Origin: Mantamonas sphyraenae
Lineage: Eukaryota; CRuMs; Mantamonadidae
DNA: 64,000 nucleotides
Reading direction: 5' to 3'
Assembly: GCA_026936335.1 (NCBI GenBank)
Contig: JAPMXV010000053.1
Coordinates: forward strand, 372,001-436,000
Shown piece after piece: positions 32,633 to 43,831 of this stretch. A program made the position numbers and the translations under genes. The notes under the pieces were generated by a model. That model made no database searches and was not told the DNA's origin. It worked only from the letters and a program-made list of their open reading frames with translations. The stretch's first letter is position 1. Each line of letters opens with the position of its first letter.

Positions 32633-35600
32633 ATGGGAGCAAACCAGTCCCGCCCTTCCGCTGACCCACAGCGCGCGTCGACGTTTGCACCTGCCGAGCC
32701 GCACCGTCGTCTGTACCAGGACGACTACACCACACGCAACAACATTGCCACCAACAGCAGTGCCGACTACCCGTTTGCGCCCGAAAAGGTGTTTGAACCC
32801 TCCAGCGTGGATGACCTTGTCGAGATTGTGAAACACTGTGCCGCGAACCAGAAGAAAGTTCGAGTGTACGGTAGTGGACACAGCTGGTCCGACCTCGCTG
32901 CCTCCACAGACTGCATGGTACGTTTCACTCTGTGTGCGACCCGTGCCCTTCCCATGGCCAGCCAAGTGCCGCCCTGCCTCGCCGGCGGGTCGAAAACAAG
33001 CTCTCGGTGTGCGCGCCCTTTTTTTGTGTCCGTTTCGCTCACCGCCCTGTGTTTGCACTGCAGATCAACACTGTGGCGCTGAAGGAGTTTCTCGAAATCG
33101 ATGTTGAGAACGAGACCATGACGGTACGTGAATGTTGACATGCCCTCGTGTCGCATGCAGTGTGCACAACGCCCCGAACGAAACCGGCTGTGTTTTCGTC
33201 GTCGTTGACTTCCCTGAAAACAAGGCACAAACGCTCAAAACGCAACCCTCGACAAGGCCCTTTCTTTCGCCGAATCTGCACCTCACACCCATCATGAACG
33301 GTCCTTCTTTCCGCTGGCACCTTGCCTAAACACACTGCGACCCCACACTCACGCAGGTCGAGGCCGGTGTCACCATCCGTGAGGCAATCAAGGAGCTCCG
33401 CAAACACGGGCTCGGTTTCCCGAATCTCGGTGGTTTTGACGGACAAACAGTCGCCGGCGCCCTCGCCACCGGCACACACGGCTCCGGTCGTAGCATCAGG
33501 TACGTCATCTCGCATATGCACCCTTGCTGCCATCTGTCTGTCGTTCCACTGCGACGGTCGTTCAGGAGTCACGTGCCGCGCCGCAAACTTGTCTGCCACT
33601 CCTTTCCTTTCCTTTCGCTCACACCACACCGTACAGCCCACTGTCTGCGTTCACACTCGAGATGACTATGGTTCTGCCCAACGGCACCATCGAGGTCTTC
33701 AGCAAGGGCCACCCGCACTGGGACGCGGTCCGTGTGCATCTGGGCCTGCTCGGCATTGTGTACAGCATCAAGGTGCAGGTGCGCAAGGACTTCAACATGG
33801 CCCTGCGCTACGAAACCGTCGAGCAGGACCAGTTCCTGGAGGAGTTTGAAGCCAAAACCGTGGAGTCCAAGTTCTACCAGGCTCTGTGGTGGCCGTACAC
33901 CACAAAGGCCACTCACACCTATCGCGATGAGGTGGAAGACCTGACATGCGGCGACAACTGCGATCGCTGCTGCTTCGAGTGTGCTGCCAGCTGCTTTGTG
34001 CCCTGCGAGACGGACTGCCTGCGCCAGTACCCAGAGTCGACTCCTGCGCGGTTCACCTGCAGCACCTCCAGCCGCTGTGGATGCAAAGCCTGCGTCGATG
34101 TCAAGACGGCCGGCACATACGAGCAAGCGCTGCTCACCATTGCCCAGCCCATCTATGTCGAGATGGAGTATTGCATTCCGTTTGAAAACACAACGTCTGC
34201 CCTCAAATCTCTGCACAAGGTGCTCAACGAGCGTCGCAACCGGGACAACATCTTCACCAACGGCCCCATTGGCATCCGCTTTTGCAAGAGCGAGACCGCC
34301 TTCCTCAGCCCTGCGTACAGCAGCGACCCTGAGCAGGTGTTCACGTACCTCAGCATCAATTTTCTGGGCAACATCGGCACACCGGGCCACCAGTTCATCT
34401 ACCGGGACGTGGAGGCGGTCATGGAGCCCCTCAAGGGCCGTCCACATTGGGGCAAGACATTTTTCTTGAACTTCACAAACCCGGGCGTGAGCACAAACTA
34501 CCCACAACTCAAGGAATTCCTCGAGTACCGCGATCAGGTCGACCCGGACCAGCTCTTCACCAACGACTGGACCAAGCGTGTGTTCAACCTGGGCAAGGAC
34601 GAGCCGTCGGTGCTGGACGTGCAAACGTTTGGCCAACGCCCGGACACAAGCAGCGAGCCCGCAGATCTCGTGGACGAGGTCATCGAGCTCCTCAAGCGCG
34701 ACGAGTGCACCGCCAAGGACCTGTGGAACGCCATTGCCGCCGTCCCTGTCGCCAAGCGCTATCTCATTCTCAACAAGTTGGACAACCCGCTGCAAACCAA
34801 GATGTGGGAGATCACGCGCGACAACCCGCTCTTCCGGCCCGTGGACATGATTGCCTCGCTTGTCAAGCAGGATGTGGGCATTGTCGATATGACGCGCAAA
34901 GCGTCGTCCACGTCGGACACGCGCAAGCGAGTGTCGTCCATCTCTGGCGAACCCGTCGACCTGCCTGACTATCTGCCGGGCTCCAAGCGCGAGGACGAAG
35001 AGGAGTTTGTGCCCGAAGATGGCCAAAATGTCGATGTTGTGGAGGTCGACACTACGGGAGAAGAGGGTGAGGAGGACGAGGAAGAGCCCGAGGCCGACCT
35101 GGACGACGAGGAGGTCGAGAAGCCGCCGCCCTTGCTGAAGAGCATGTCCAGCGAGAAGCTGTTTCAGAACAAGGCTCTGTCCGAGGAACTCAACGACACA
35201 TTGCTGGACAGCACCCAGGTTGCTGTCTTTGTGGGTCGCAACACTCTGGTGGGCAACACGCGCTTTGTGAAGCGCATGTTCATTCCCAACACGTCCAACG
35301 GCGAGGTCTACGGCTACAACGACAACAACGGCGACAAGTTTGCCAACTGGCTGACGGGCCCGGGCTACTTCCATGCCAAGGACTACCTCAGCTCGTACGC
35401 ACCCGTGTTCTTCGATTACACGGAGGTGCCCCGCGAAGAGAATGTCAACGAGGAAATGCCCACGCCTGTGGACAACCGCCACGGTCTGTTCCTCTTTGGA
35501 GGACTGCGCGACTACATGCGCATCGCTGGGCCTGACTTTTACATCGGAGAGGTTTGGCGTGACGGCGTGCAGGGAAACCTCTTTGCAATGACGGCGGACC

Positions 35601-35659
35601 CAGGGGACATCAAGTGTACCTGCGGCTGCTACTGGTGTGTGTGCTGCACAGAGTGCTAG
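32633..35659 (+). CDS. FAD-linked aldonolactone (D-arabinono/L-gulono-1,4-lactone) oxidase-like protein with Cys-rich insert
   Basis: Model: join(32633..32917, 33064..33123, 33357..33499, 33637..35659), giving 836 residues. The N-terminus MGANQSRPS fits an N-myristoylation signal. The FAD-binding (PCMH) domain follows: VYGSGHSWSDL with the presumed flavin-linking His, then NLGGFDGQTVAGALATGTHG. The ALO C-terminal domain contains the family HWGK motif (GRPHWGKTFF, about 34436). Such enzymes oxidise aldono-1,4-lactones in ascorbate or erythroascorbate synthesis. Unusual are a roughly 50-residue insert with 12 cysteines (about 33945-34100), a long acidic linker after the oxidase, and a C-terminal domain (GRNTLVGNTRFVKRMF) ending in CTCGCYWCVCCTEC. 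At 836 residues it is far longer than the usual 440-600. All introns have GTACGT donors. Confidence 0.88.
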
Positions 35660-35689
35660 TGAATGGTTGGGGAACAAAATGGAAACGCT

Positions 35690-38600
35690 CTATTCCACCT
35701 GTTCATCCTCGCCGTGTCCCTGTCCCTCCCACAGCCTGCCCGCATGTTGGTTGATGTACGACAAGTCGTCCATCGAGTAGAATTCAAACTGGTTCTCGCT
35801 GCATTGCAGGTTGAGCGAGTTGAGGAAGATGAGCAACGGGATAAAGTGGCAATCCGTCTGGCCGGTCATGTCGACAAAGTTGCTTGGGTCGTGGTCATGA
35901 TTGGGTGAGAACGGCTGCAACCAAAACTTGTTGCCCGTCTTGGGGCTGACGATGGGTGCGCTGCTAAGATAGTACTCCAGCAGGTGTTTGATGTTCTCAT
36001 CGTGCTGCTTGAGGATCTCGCGCGCTTCGTCCTGGTTGGCCAGCATGGCGGCGAGTTTGAACTTGAACTGGGCATCGGACGGCCCGAGCTCGTGACTCAC
36101 CGCTTCCACAAACTCGGGCGTCAGACGCAGCACTCCACGCTCGATGTACTGGAGCACCATGGGACGAGTGAGCACACGGAGGCTGAGAGCACAGAAGCGG
36201 TTCTGAAAGTCCTTGGGGAACGGGAAGCTGAGTTCTTCCAAGGCCACGTACATCTGCTCCAGCTGTTGGAAGCAGGTGAATTCAGCTTCGCCTGCAGGCG
36301 CAAACGGGTCTTCCATCATGAGGTCGACCGGCACACTGCTGCTTGTACTGCGCGTGCTGTTGCCGCCCTGTTCCATGGACGCGCCCGCGGAGGACGATCC
36401 ATCGTCTTGATTGCTTGCGCCATCGTCGCCTCCCAACAGGCCCGAGAACCAGTTGGAAGCGGCTTGGACGCCCGAGGTGGAGGATGATGCCGAGGAGGAT
36501 GAGCCTGAGGAGGGGGAGGCCATGCTTCCGCTGGCGTGGTCGCGACCCTGCTCGGTACTGACGCGCACGGCAGCCTCGATGCCCGTGGCGGCGAGGATGC
36601 AGTCAAACAGTCGGTTGGACTCGAGGCTCTGAGAGTTGTAGTACTGCTGGGAGAGTCGAAGGCATTGCGGGCGACCTTCTTTGGTGAACTGGGACATGAT
36701 AAACTCGCAGAGGATTTCGACAAAATCCTTGCGTGTCAAGGGGCCGGGCGTCTCTTCAGTCTCGTCCATGGACGGGGTGCTGGTCTCTTCCTCGGCCACA
36801 AAAAGCTTGGAAAAGAACTTGCGGATGCTTTGGGTTTGCTTGTTTACCAGGGATGCGCCGGAGTTGCTGTTGGAAATCATGACATCGGCAGAGGTGAGCT
36901 GGGTGGATGTGTATCGCTCAAAGGGGAAGCGGGTAAGAGCAAACTCGTCTACTTCACCCGCGGTGGCAAAGACGGGAGTGACGTTCAGTGCGGTCATGGC
37001 GGAGTTGCCCATGCGCCTGCGCTCTCCAGAGCTCTCGTTTGCATCAAAGCAGGGCTGTGCAGTGATGGGCACGACGCGAAGGAGGTGGTCCTGCATGCCC
37101 AAGGCCTTGAGCTCCTGGAAAGTGGTGCCCAGCAGAAACTCCTTGAAGAGATCGGAGGTGGCATGCTCGGGATATTGCGAACAGACCATCATCATGATTT
37201 GGTCGACAAGTTCGGTGTCCTGCATGTGGACCATAGCAAGGTGGAGGGCACGCGTGTGCCAGGAGGCCTGGGGCTGTGCAAAGAGGTCGAGGATGGTGGT
37301 GCGGTCCAGCGTGTACTCATAAACGTCACCTGTGCGGCAGTCGAGGAGGCAGTGGCCACGCAGATCTGGCACAGCAGAGCTGCTGAGGCGCATGGCCTGT
37401 GTGAGCTCGGGGTCAAACGGGAGCACGATGGCGGGCTGGAAGTAGGCTGGGTTCATGATGTTTGCGAAACTGTCGTCAGCGTCCGGATTCGCATCGTCTC
37501 CTTTGGCAGACGAGGATGGGGTGGAGGATGAGGATGAGGATGAGGATGAGGATGAGGAGGAAGATGAAGAGGATGAAGAAGCAGAGGAGGCGGAAGAAGC
37601 TGATCCGGTGGAGGAGGTCATGGAGAGGGCGGCAGAAGTGGATGAAACAGACGGGCCGAGGCGGACAGGGTGATCGTTGTCGGAAGGGGAACCGTTGGAG
37701 GAGGGGGAGGGGTTGGTTTCGCTTGCGGCAGCGGCGCGTGCTTCAGCCTCAGCCTCTTCGGCGGCAGCATGCTTGGCAGCGGCAGCAGCAAGCTGACTGG
37801 GCAGTGGGGTTGCCCAAGCGCAGCCTGTGAGGACGAGGGACTCACAGGTGGCGTGGAGGGAGCCACAGTCAACGAAGCGGATGTGGTGGCCGGGAATGTA
37901 CACAACGAGGAGGTCGCCGATGGAGCCGAAGAACACGTTTGTGCGACGGATGATCTGAGGGTCGTAGTTGTTCATCTGGATGGTAAACTCGATGCGGACG
38001 CGGTGGTGAAGGACAAAAAGAGTGACGATGATCTGCGGGGGTTGCTTGGCCTTGATCTGGATCTGCTGTTGACACAGGACGACCGCATTGCCGCGAAGGC
38101 GCACGAGGTTGAGGTAGAGGGCACACGACCACCGTGGAGCCAGTGTGGCTGAGGGTCGCGTGTTTTGTTGAGTCTGATCTGCAGGGGGATTTCAAACACG
38201 AGCTCGTTCTTCATGTCCTGAAAATCGACGCAGCGCACAAGGTGTTCGCTGCCTGCATTGCCGTTGTCCTTTTGCACGCGGGGCGCTGGGATGAAGTAGA
38301 GCAGGGATCGATGGGTGTCCCAGTGCATCCACATGTACAGTTTCACGATGACTGCCTGCAGGTGTGGCTGAGCGGTGATTTTCTGTGGATGGGGGCACGT
38401 GTGAGCACGATTACCAAGGACTGACTTTGTGTGGGGAGTGGCGGTGGTTGCGTTGTCGTAGGGTCGGGTTGTGGAAGAGGGAAAGGAGGGACAACGCAGG
38501 CCATTTCACGTACCACGCCCTGGCCGTCGGAGCGGCGCTGGATGCTGATGAGATAGAGGTGGATAAACTCCTTGTCGAGAAAGAAAAGAAAGTTGTTTGT

Positions 38601-39464
38601 GCGGGTGCTGTCGTGATAGAGAAACTGTGAGTGGGGGCCAAGGGCGTATGGGGAGGGTGTGTGAGCGGTGACGTGAACGGGGGAAGTGGATTGGGTCAGG
38701 GACAGGGGAGGCCAGGACAAGGAGACAACGCAGGCAGAAGGGAGGTTGTGGTGGAACAAAGATGGGATGACCTGCAGGATGGAGTTTGGCCAAGGGGCTG
38801 AAAGACACGGGAGAGGAGGGAGGGAGGAACGAACCTGGATGCGTTGAGACTCGCGGCTGCGGATATTGAGAGAGTAGCAGCGAGCCTGAGGCTGGATTTC
38901 GACGAGGCAGCTTTCGTAGATCTCGTCGTAGTCTCTGTTGTCGCGGTTGGAGGAGGTGCGCACCTTTGTGACGGTGGTAAAGGCGAGGAGGTTGCGCTCT
39001 TTGTTGACGGAGGCGCTGGTGCAGGTCATGGTGGACTCGTGGACGTAGAGAGGGGTTAGTTCGCGCATAGTAGGGTCGTACATGTCGATAAACGTCTTTC
39101 GAGTGCCATTCTTGTCGACCCCGTCGCGTGAGAGGAGGACGACGCCGTTGCGTTCTTGTCCGACGATCATGACGCGAAAGGGTGCCGAGCGAGACTTGGA
39201 CTTGCCTGCGGAAGAGCTGGAGGGTGTGGAGACCGAACTGCCTGCGTTCTGGCCGGCTTCGGTACTGCTGGGGGATTTGAGGGCGGAGGAGACCGTGATT
39301 CCGCGGGAGGAAGAGGAAGAAGAGGAGGAGGAAGAAGAGGAGGAGGAGGAGGAGGAGGAGGTGGTGGAAGAGGAGGATTGGTTGGTGAAAAGCAGTTGCT
39401 GCTCGCGCGGAAGCAACGGAATGATGTCCTCAGCGATGCTGAGGGTGCGCGTGAATCGGAGCAT
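35690..39464 (-). CDS. GSAP: GSAP-like protein (gamma-secretase activating protein / pigeon family), one apparent frameshift
   Basis: Model on the minus strand: exons 39464..38835, 38624..38514 and 38382..35690, introns 210 and 131 nt, about 1,144 residues. Family landmarks in order: MLRFTRTLSIAEDIIPLLPR at the start; YDPTMRELTPLYVHEST; EIQPQARCYSLNI joined across intron 1 to FLYHDSTRTNNFLFFLDKEF; WMHWDTHRSLLYFIPAP; QIIVTLFVLHHRVRIEFTIQ; LLVVYIPGHHIRFVDCGSLH; then LRGHCLLDCRTGDVYEYTLD. In animals GSAP is a soluble or peripheral protein reported to modulate gamma-secretase cleavage. Frame continuity fails once, at 38119-38121 (GGG on the + strand), where one more base restores VPLYLNLVRLRG. 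Two polyserine tracts are inserted. The stop is 30 bp from the convergent oxidase gene. Confidence 0.88.
37518..37605 (-). repeat. GATGAG-type repeat encoding a second polyserine tract in the GSAP-like gene
   Basis: GATGAG hexamers on the + strand give a Ser/Ala-rich, then all-serine, stretch of roughly 25 residues on the coding strand, in the middle of the protein and absent from animal GSAP. Confidence 0.85.
38119..38121 (-). other. Apparent frameshift in GSAP-like gene (missing base in CCC of coding strand)
   Basis: Before this run the frame reads PQPHWLHGGRV and after it LYLNLVRLRGNAVVLCQQQ. Both halves match GSAP. One extra C restores continuity. Confidence 0.7.
39300..39372 (-). repeat. 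Serine-codon repeat in the GSAP-like N-terminal region
   Basis: A GGA/GGAGGA-rich run on the + strand encodes about 20 consecutive serines on the minus strand, between QQLLFTNQ and RGITVSSALK. Confidence 0.9.
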
Positions 39465-39654
39465 GGGAAACGAAGTGGGGATTTTGTTGGATGGTCGACC
39501 GTCACGACACAGATGTGGGGAGGGGAGGCAAAGGATGTTGGTGAACACAGGCGATGCTTGATGATGCTTGATGATGATGACGATGGGCGGGGAAGAAGCG
39601 TGGGAACGGCGACACAGAGTGCAGCGGCGCTGGGGTTTGCAGTGCGCAACTGGC

Positions 39655-40991
39655 TCACTTGTCCTTTGCGGCGGCGGCAGCCTGGGCAGCAGCTTCGTGG
39701 AGCTTGCGTGCCTCTGAACGCCGCTTGGAGTACAGGCCCCAGATGCCGCGGAGCCAGTAGTTGTTGACAAAGATGCCAAAGGCCATGGAGAAAACCATGA
39801 CCACCTTGACAGAGGTAAGGACCTCGGCAAAAATGCGCTCGCGCATCTGCCAGTAGAGGGGAAACACAAAGAGGTACTCTTGATACTGGCGTGCAGCGAC
39901 CCAGACGGCCATGAGGATCCAGGACCAGACCATGAAAAAGGTCGAGTGCTGCTGCTTGCTCTTACCCAGGTACCAGTAGACGGTGTTGAAGGGGATGGTG
40001 ATCTCCATGGAGATGTACACCATGAGGGCAAAGGTCATCTGTTGGGTATACTGTGCGGAAGGGCGCGCGGGGAAAATGTTGCCCAAGGGTCAGCGAGTGT
40101 TTGCAGAGGACGCGAAGGAGGCATGGGCAGAGGCAAACAGGGTGCAGGTGCGCGGACTGGCTTGTGTACAGAGGTGTGCTGGTGGTGGGGAGACACAATG
40201 GGAACAGCGGGGCATACGGTGGACATGCGAGGGCGATTCACGCAAAAAGGTCACGGGAAGCAAAGGGGCCCATGCGGCAAAGTGCTGTAGCAAGGGCATT
40301 GCACAAGGCTGAGGGCCGGTGATGTGTGCTGGCGAAACACAGGTGTAGGGATGGACCAGGTACAGGCAGTGCGGGCGTGGGGAAGAAAGGAGAGGCGGTG
40401 CTGGGCACGTGGGAGCCTGGAACGGTGGACGGGTTTGCATGACTGGGAAAAGGGCAGCAGGTCGAGCAGAAGGGAACGTACGAGAATGAGGGCGATGCTG
40501 TAGCCAAAGGAGATGTGGTGAACGAGCATGACAAAGTTGCCGTTTCCGAAGCGGCTGGGCCAGATCAGACGCATGGTCGTGTCGAAGCTGACGCAGCCGG
40601 TGGTGACGGCAAGGCAGATGTCGGAGGCGGTGGTATGGTGGTAGATGGGGTCTGCAATGAAGGCCGGGTCACGCAACATGAAGAGCGAATGGACGGCGGT
40701 ATAGAGGGCAAAGAGGGAGGCCAAAACCTTGGTGTCCCACGTGAGCTTGTCGTTGTCGCTGAAGCCGTTGTACGACTTGAGCAGCAGAGGTGAAAGAAGG
40801 CGGCTGGCGCCGGTGACGAGGAAGCTGCCGATGTAGGAGAGCACCATCACAGTCAGCACCATGGACTCGCGCGAGTTGGTGAGCAGAGACTCGAGGGTGG
40901 CTTCGCTGGTGATGTTTGTCATCTCGGGGTTGGGGTGGAGCTGCCAGCGCCTGGTGTTGGCATGAATGGTGGCGTGAAGGGGTGGGTTCAT
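39655..40991 (-). CDS. TLC-domain membrane protein (TLCD4/TMEM56-like)
   Basis: Model on the minus strand: exons 40991..40482 and 40050..39655, with a 431-nt phase-0 intron (donor GTACGT), giving 301 residues. The start is MNPPLHATIHANTRRW; an internal ATG at 40922 (MTNITSEATLE) is an alternative. At least six hydrophobic helices are visible: VLTVMVLSYIGSFLV, VLASLFALYTAVHSLFML, FVMLVHHISFGYSIALIL, MTFALMVYISMEITIPFNTV, FMVWSWILMAVW, and VVMVFSMAFGIFV. The LVHHISF histidine pair and MEITIPFNT are typical of the TRAM-LAG1-CLN8 domain. Such proteins act in ER or plasma-membrane lipid handling. The tail is Ala/Lys-rich and ends AAAAAKDK, a KxKxx-like ER signal only by eye. The short divergent gap to the WD40 gene suggests a shared promoter. 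Confidence 0.88.
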
Positions 40992-41103
40992 GGTGCGGGC
41001 GTTGCAGGGAAGGCAACACTGGAGTGTTTGTTTGGCACCTGGGGCTTAGGGTGACGTGATGCACGGGTGCGGGAGGAGAGGCAAGCCACCGGAAGAACAC
41101 GTG
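40992..41103. promoter_or_regulatory. Divergent intergenic region, TLC protein / LisH-WD40 protein
   Basis: The region is 112 bp to the preferred WD40 start, or 67 bp if ATG 41059 is used. No TATA box is visible. A bidirectional promoter is inferred from spacing. Confidence 0.5.
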
Positions 41104-42903
41104 ATGTCGTCGTCATCGTCGCGGTTGGTGGACGCGGAAGACGCAGGTGTGCAGAGAGACATTCTGCGCATCATCATGCAGTACCTTCAGTCGCAAGGGT
41201 ACCAGCAGTCGATTGTGACGCTGCAAGACGAGGCTCAGCTGAAATCCCACTTTGCAGCGAGCGCGCAGACACAGACCAAGAGGCTGCGGAAGGCCATCCG
41301 CAAGGGCATGTGGAAGGATGTGGACAAGCTGCTGGGCATGAAACCGTTCCGAGACAACAAGATGCTGCTGTACGAGGTGCACAAGCAGCAATACCTGGAG
41401 CTGATTGAATCGCGGCAGGTTCAAAAGGCCTTTCAGCACCTGAACACGCGGCTGAAGCCGCTGGAGCCGTGGGCTGACAGCAGCACAAGCAGCCGAAGCG
41501 AGTTTCAACAACTGTGCTACCTGCTCACTTGCAACTCGGTGCACGAGGTGGAGGCGTTCAAGTCTTGGGACGGAGCCTCAGGGCAATCTCGCGAACTGCT
41601 GTCGGAGCTGGTGCGCACGGTGGCTGAATTTGACTCGCTGGAACGTAGCCATGGTGAGAGCTTGCCTGTACCCAAGAACAGACTGCTCACGCTACTGGAG
41701 CAGGCAGTGCAGCAGCAGGTAGCCCAGCTGCCGAAGCGACCTCCGTTTACACCGCACGTGCGCACGCTGCTGAAAGACTACTCGGTGGCGGTGCTGCCCA
41801 CCACGGAGCGGCATGTGTACACGGGCCATCGCGGCAACGTCAAGTGCGTGACGTGGGTGGGTGAAGCTGGGCGCTATCTGGCCAGCGGAGGCTCGGACAA
41901 CACCGTGCGGCTGTGGGACAGCGACTCGCCCGAGTGCTTGAGCATACTAAGCGACTTTGAAGCGCGCATCTGGGACGTTTCCAGCAGCGCGTCGGGGACA
42001 CTGCTGTCTGTGGCGTGTGGAGACGGACAGATCAGCGTGTGGGATCTAGGCGGCTGGCCCGAGGAGGAGTCCAGCAGCAGTGTATCGGGCAGCTACATGG
42101 GTGCGGCAGAGAGTCTGTCCCGCTTGGGCTCGTGGTACAAACGGCGTCGCCACGAGGAGGGCCTGGAAGGCAGTGTGGAGGATCCTTTGCAGGTTGCCAG
42201 CATGCGCCTCCATCAAGGCGCAGCGTACACAACGCACTTCCATCCGCACGAATCCCACGTGATCAGCGGAGGCTACGACGCGTCGGTGCGCTTGTACGAC
42301 GTGCGCACGGGCGAGCAGGTGAAGCGGTTTGCCGAACACGAGGCTTCTGTCACCTCGGTGCGGTTCAGTCCGCACGGCCACATGCTCGTCAGCGGCTCCA
42401 AGGACTCGCACATCAAGTTTTGGGACGTGCTGAGCGGCACATGCGTCAAGACACTGTCAGGACATCTGTGGGAGGTGTCGTCGGTGTGCTTCAACGCAGC
42501 CGGCACGCAGCTGCTGAGTGCGTCCAAGGACAACAGTGTGCGCCTGTGGGATCTGCGCATGGACTCGGCACACACCACGTTCAAGGGCCATCACAACACC
42601 AGCAAGAACCTGATCCGGGCGAGCTTTGGAGCCGAGGAAGAGGTGGTGCTCACAGGTTCGGAGGATGGCACCGTGTACGTGTACGAGACGCAGAGCGGGA
42701 ATCTGGTGGACGAGCTGGAGGCGCACGACGGGGTCATTTTTGAGGCACAGTGGAACGCCCAGAAGCAGTTGCTGGTGAGCTGCTCGGAGGACGGCACACT
42801 GCGCACTTGGAACGCGGGTGAGGACGACAGCAGTTTGGGAGACGAACCCTTGGACACAAACGGCGTGGTGGAGCAGCATGAGAGTGTTCAGGTGGAGAGG
42901 TGA
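41104..42903 (+). CDS. LisH-CTLH-WD40 protein (WDR47/WDR26-like)
   Basis: A single-exon protein of 599 residues. The start is taken at ATG 41104 (MSSSSSRLVDAEDAG) because it sits close to the LisH domain; ATG 41059 adds 15 residues. LisH (DILRIIMQYLQSQGYQQSIV, about 17-45) and CTLH (WKDVDKLLGMKPF to YLELIESRQVQKAF) lead into a segment, LCYLLTCNSVHEVEAFKSWD, very like WDR47/nemitin. WD40 repeats follow from about residue 240 (GHRGNVKCVTWVGEAGRYLA, SGGYDASVRLYDVRTGEQV, SGSKDSHIKFWDVLSG). WDR47 binds microtubule-associated proteins; WDR26 recruits substrates to the CTLH/GID E3 ligase. The sequence does not decide between these roles. Confidence 0.88.
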   Translation: MSSSSSRLVDAEDAGVQRDILRIIMQYLQSQGYQQSIVTLQDEAQLKSHFAASAQTQTKRLRKAIRKGMWKDVDKLLGMKPFRDNKMLLYEVHKQQYLELIESRQVQKAFQHLNTRLKPLEPWADSSTSSRSEFQQLCYLLTCNSVHEVEAFKSWDGASGQSRELLSELVRTVAEFDSLERSHGESLPVPKNRLLTLLEQAVQQQVAQLPKRPPFTPHVRTLLKDYSVAVLPTTERHVYTGHRGNVKCVTWVGEAGRYLASGGSDNTVRLWDSDSPECLSILSDFEARIWDVSSSASGTLLSVACGDGQISVWDLGGWPEEESSSSVSGSYMGAAESLSRLGSWYKRRRHEEGLEGSVEDPLQVASMRLHQGAAYTTHFHPHESHVISGGYDASVRLYDVRTGEQVKRFAEHEASVTSVRFSPHGHMLVSGSKDSHIKFWDVLSGTCVKTLSGHLWEVSSVCFNAAGTQLLSASKDNSVRLWDLRMDSAHTTFKGHHNTSKNLIRASFGAEEEVVLTGSEDGTVYVYETQSGNLVDELEAHDGVIFEAQWNAQKQLLVSCSEDGTLRTWNAGEDDSSLGDEPLDTNGVVEQHESVQVER

Positions 42904-42942
42904 GCGAGTGCGCGCTGACGGCCACAGCAAAAAGTTCCTGAC

Positions 42943-43758
42943 ATGACCCGTCGCCGCACAGCGCTGGCCGATGTGACGAATGAACATCCAGCGTGGAGGT
43001 TGGGGGGAAGCAAACACAGCCCCAAGACTCAGGGTATCTTGAATGCACGGTGTACAGAGCGTAAGGTCGGCACGAGCATTGGAACCGAGGTGGAAAGTGA
43101 GCGGTCGGCAATGGCTCGAGATTTGAAGTCAGGAACTTTGTCGGCCGAAGGATCCGAGGCCTGCGTGGAGCGCAAGAGGCTGCCCAAGAGCCAAGACCCT
43201 AGTTTCTACAAGGTGGAACTATGCAACATGTTCCTGGAGACCGGACTATGTGTGTACGGGCGGGATTGTCGATACGCCCACGCTCTCAGCGAGCTGGTGC
43301 CTCGCACACGGGGCTTCTTTGCACGCAAGAAGTACAAAACCGAGAGCTGCACCATGTATGCGGAAGGTTACTGCCGATTTGGCAACCGATGTGCATTTGT
43401 GCACACAAAGTCTCGAGACGCCATCCTGGCGGGCGCTGTCACATTGGGCAACGTGTTCTCGTGGACCGAGCGCCATACGCACAACCCGTTTGTGCGCCGC
43501 TTGGGCGTGTTTGCCAACCTCGCCCGAGAGGAGGATGAAGAGGCCGAGGAAGCCTGCTTGGATGTCGATGCAGAAGAGGCAAAGGCGAAACTCGTGCCGA
43601 CGTACAGGCGCCCTGCAACGTCCACGGTCGATGTTCACCAAGATGCATGTGTGGAGAATAGTGATAGTAAGCAGGAGGAAGAGGAGAAGGAGAAGTTGCC
43701 GTGGTGGGAGGCTGGATGGGACGGGATCTGCGAAAAGGCTGGCGAGTGGAAGCTGTGA
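42943..43758 (+). CDS. Tandem CCCH zinc-finger RNA-binding protein (TTP/ZFP36-like)
   Basis: A single-exon protein of 271 residues starting at ATG 42943 (MTRRRTALADVTNEHP). Two CCCH fingers lie at about residues 89-160. The first is preceded by YKVEL and has C-x8-C-x5-C-x3-H (CNMFLETGLC to CRYAH). The second is preceded by YKTES and has C-x7-C-x5-C-x3-H (CTMYAEGYC to CAFVH). The (R/K)YKTE(L/S) lead-ins and tandem layout are those of tristetraprolin-type proteins that bind AU-rich mRNA and trigger decay. The second finger is one residue shorter than the usual C-x8. The C-terminus is acidic and ends WWEAGWDGICEKAGEWKL. It starts 39 bp after the WD40 gene and ends 73 bp from the convergent giant gene. 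Confidence 0.9.
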   Translation: MTRRRTALADVTNEHPAWRLGGSKHSPKTQGILNARCTERKVGTSIGTEVESERSAMARDLKSGTLSAEGSEACVERKRLPKSQDPSFYKVELCNMFLETGLCVYGRDCRYAHALSELVPRTRGFFARKKYKTESCTMYAEGYCRFGNRCAFVHTKSRDAILAGAVTLGNVFSWTERHTHNPFVRRLGVFANLAREEDEEAEEACLDVDAEEAKAKLVPTYRRPATSTVDVHQDACVENSDSKQEEEEKEKLPWWEAGWDGICEKAGEWKL

Positions 43759-43831
43759 TGTCTGACCGATCGTGAACACAGCTGTGCTTTGATGATCATC
43801 AATCAACGCAATCAAACTCAGGAGGACTTGT

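Noticed and set aside
33569-35677. A 702-codon antisense frame covering most of the oxidase gene
   Set aside because: The oxidase has conserved FAD and HWGK motifs and fitting introns. The antisense translation lacks any recognisable domain and is explained by third-codon GC bias.
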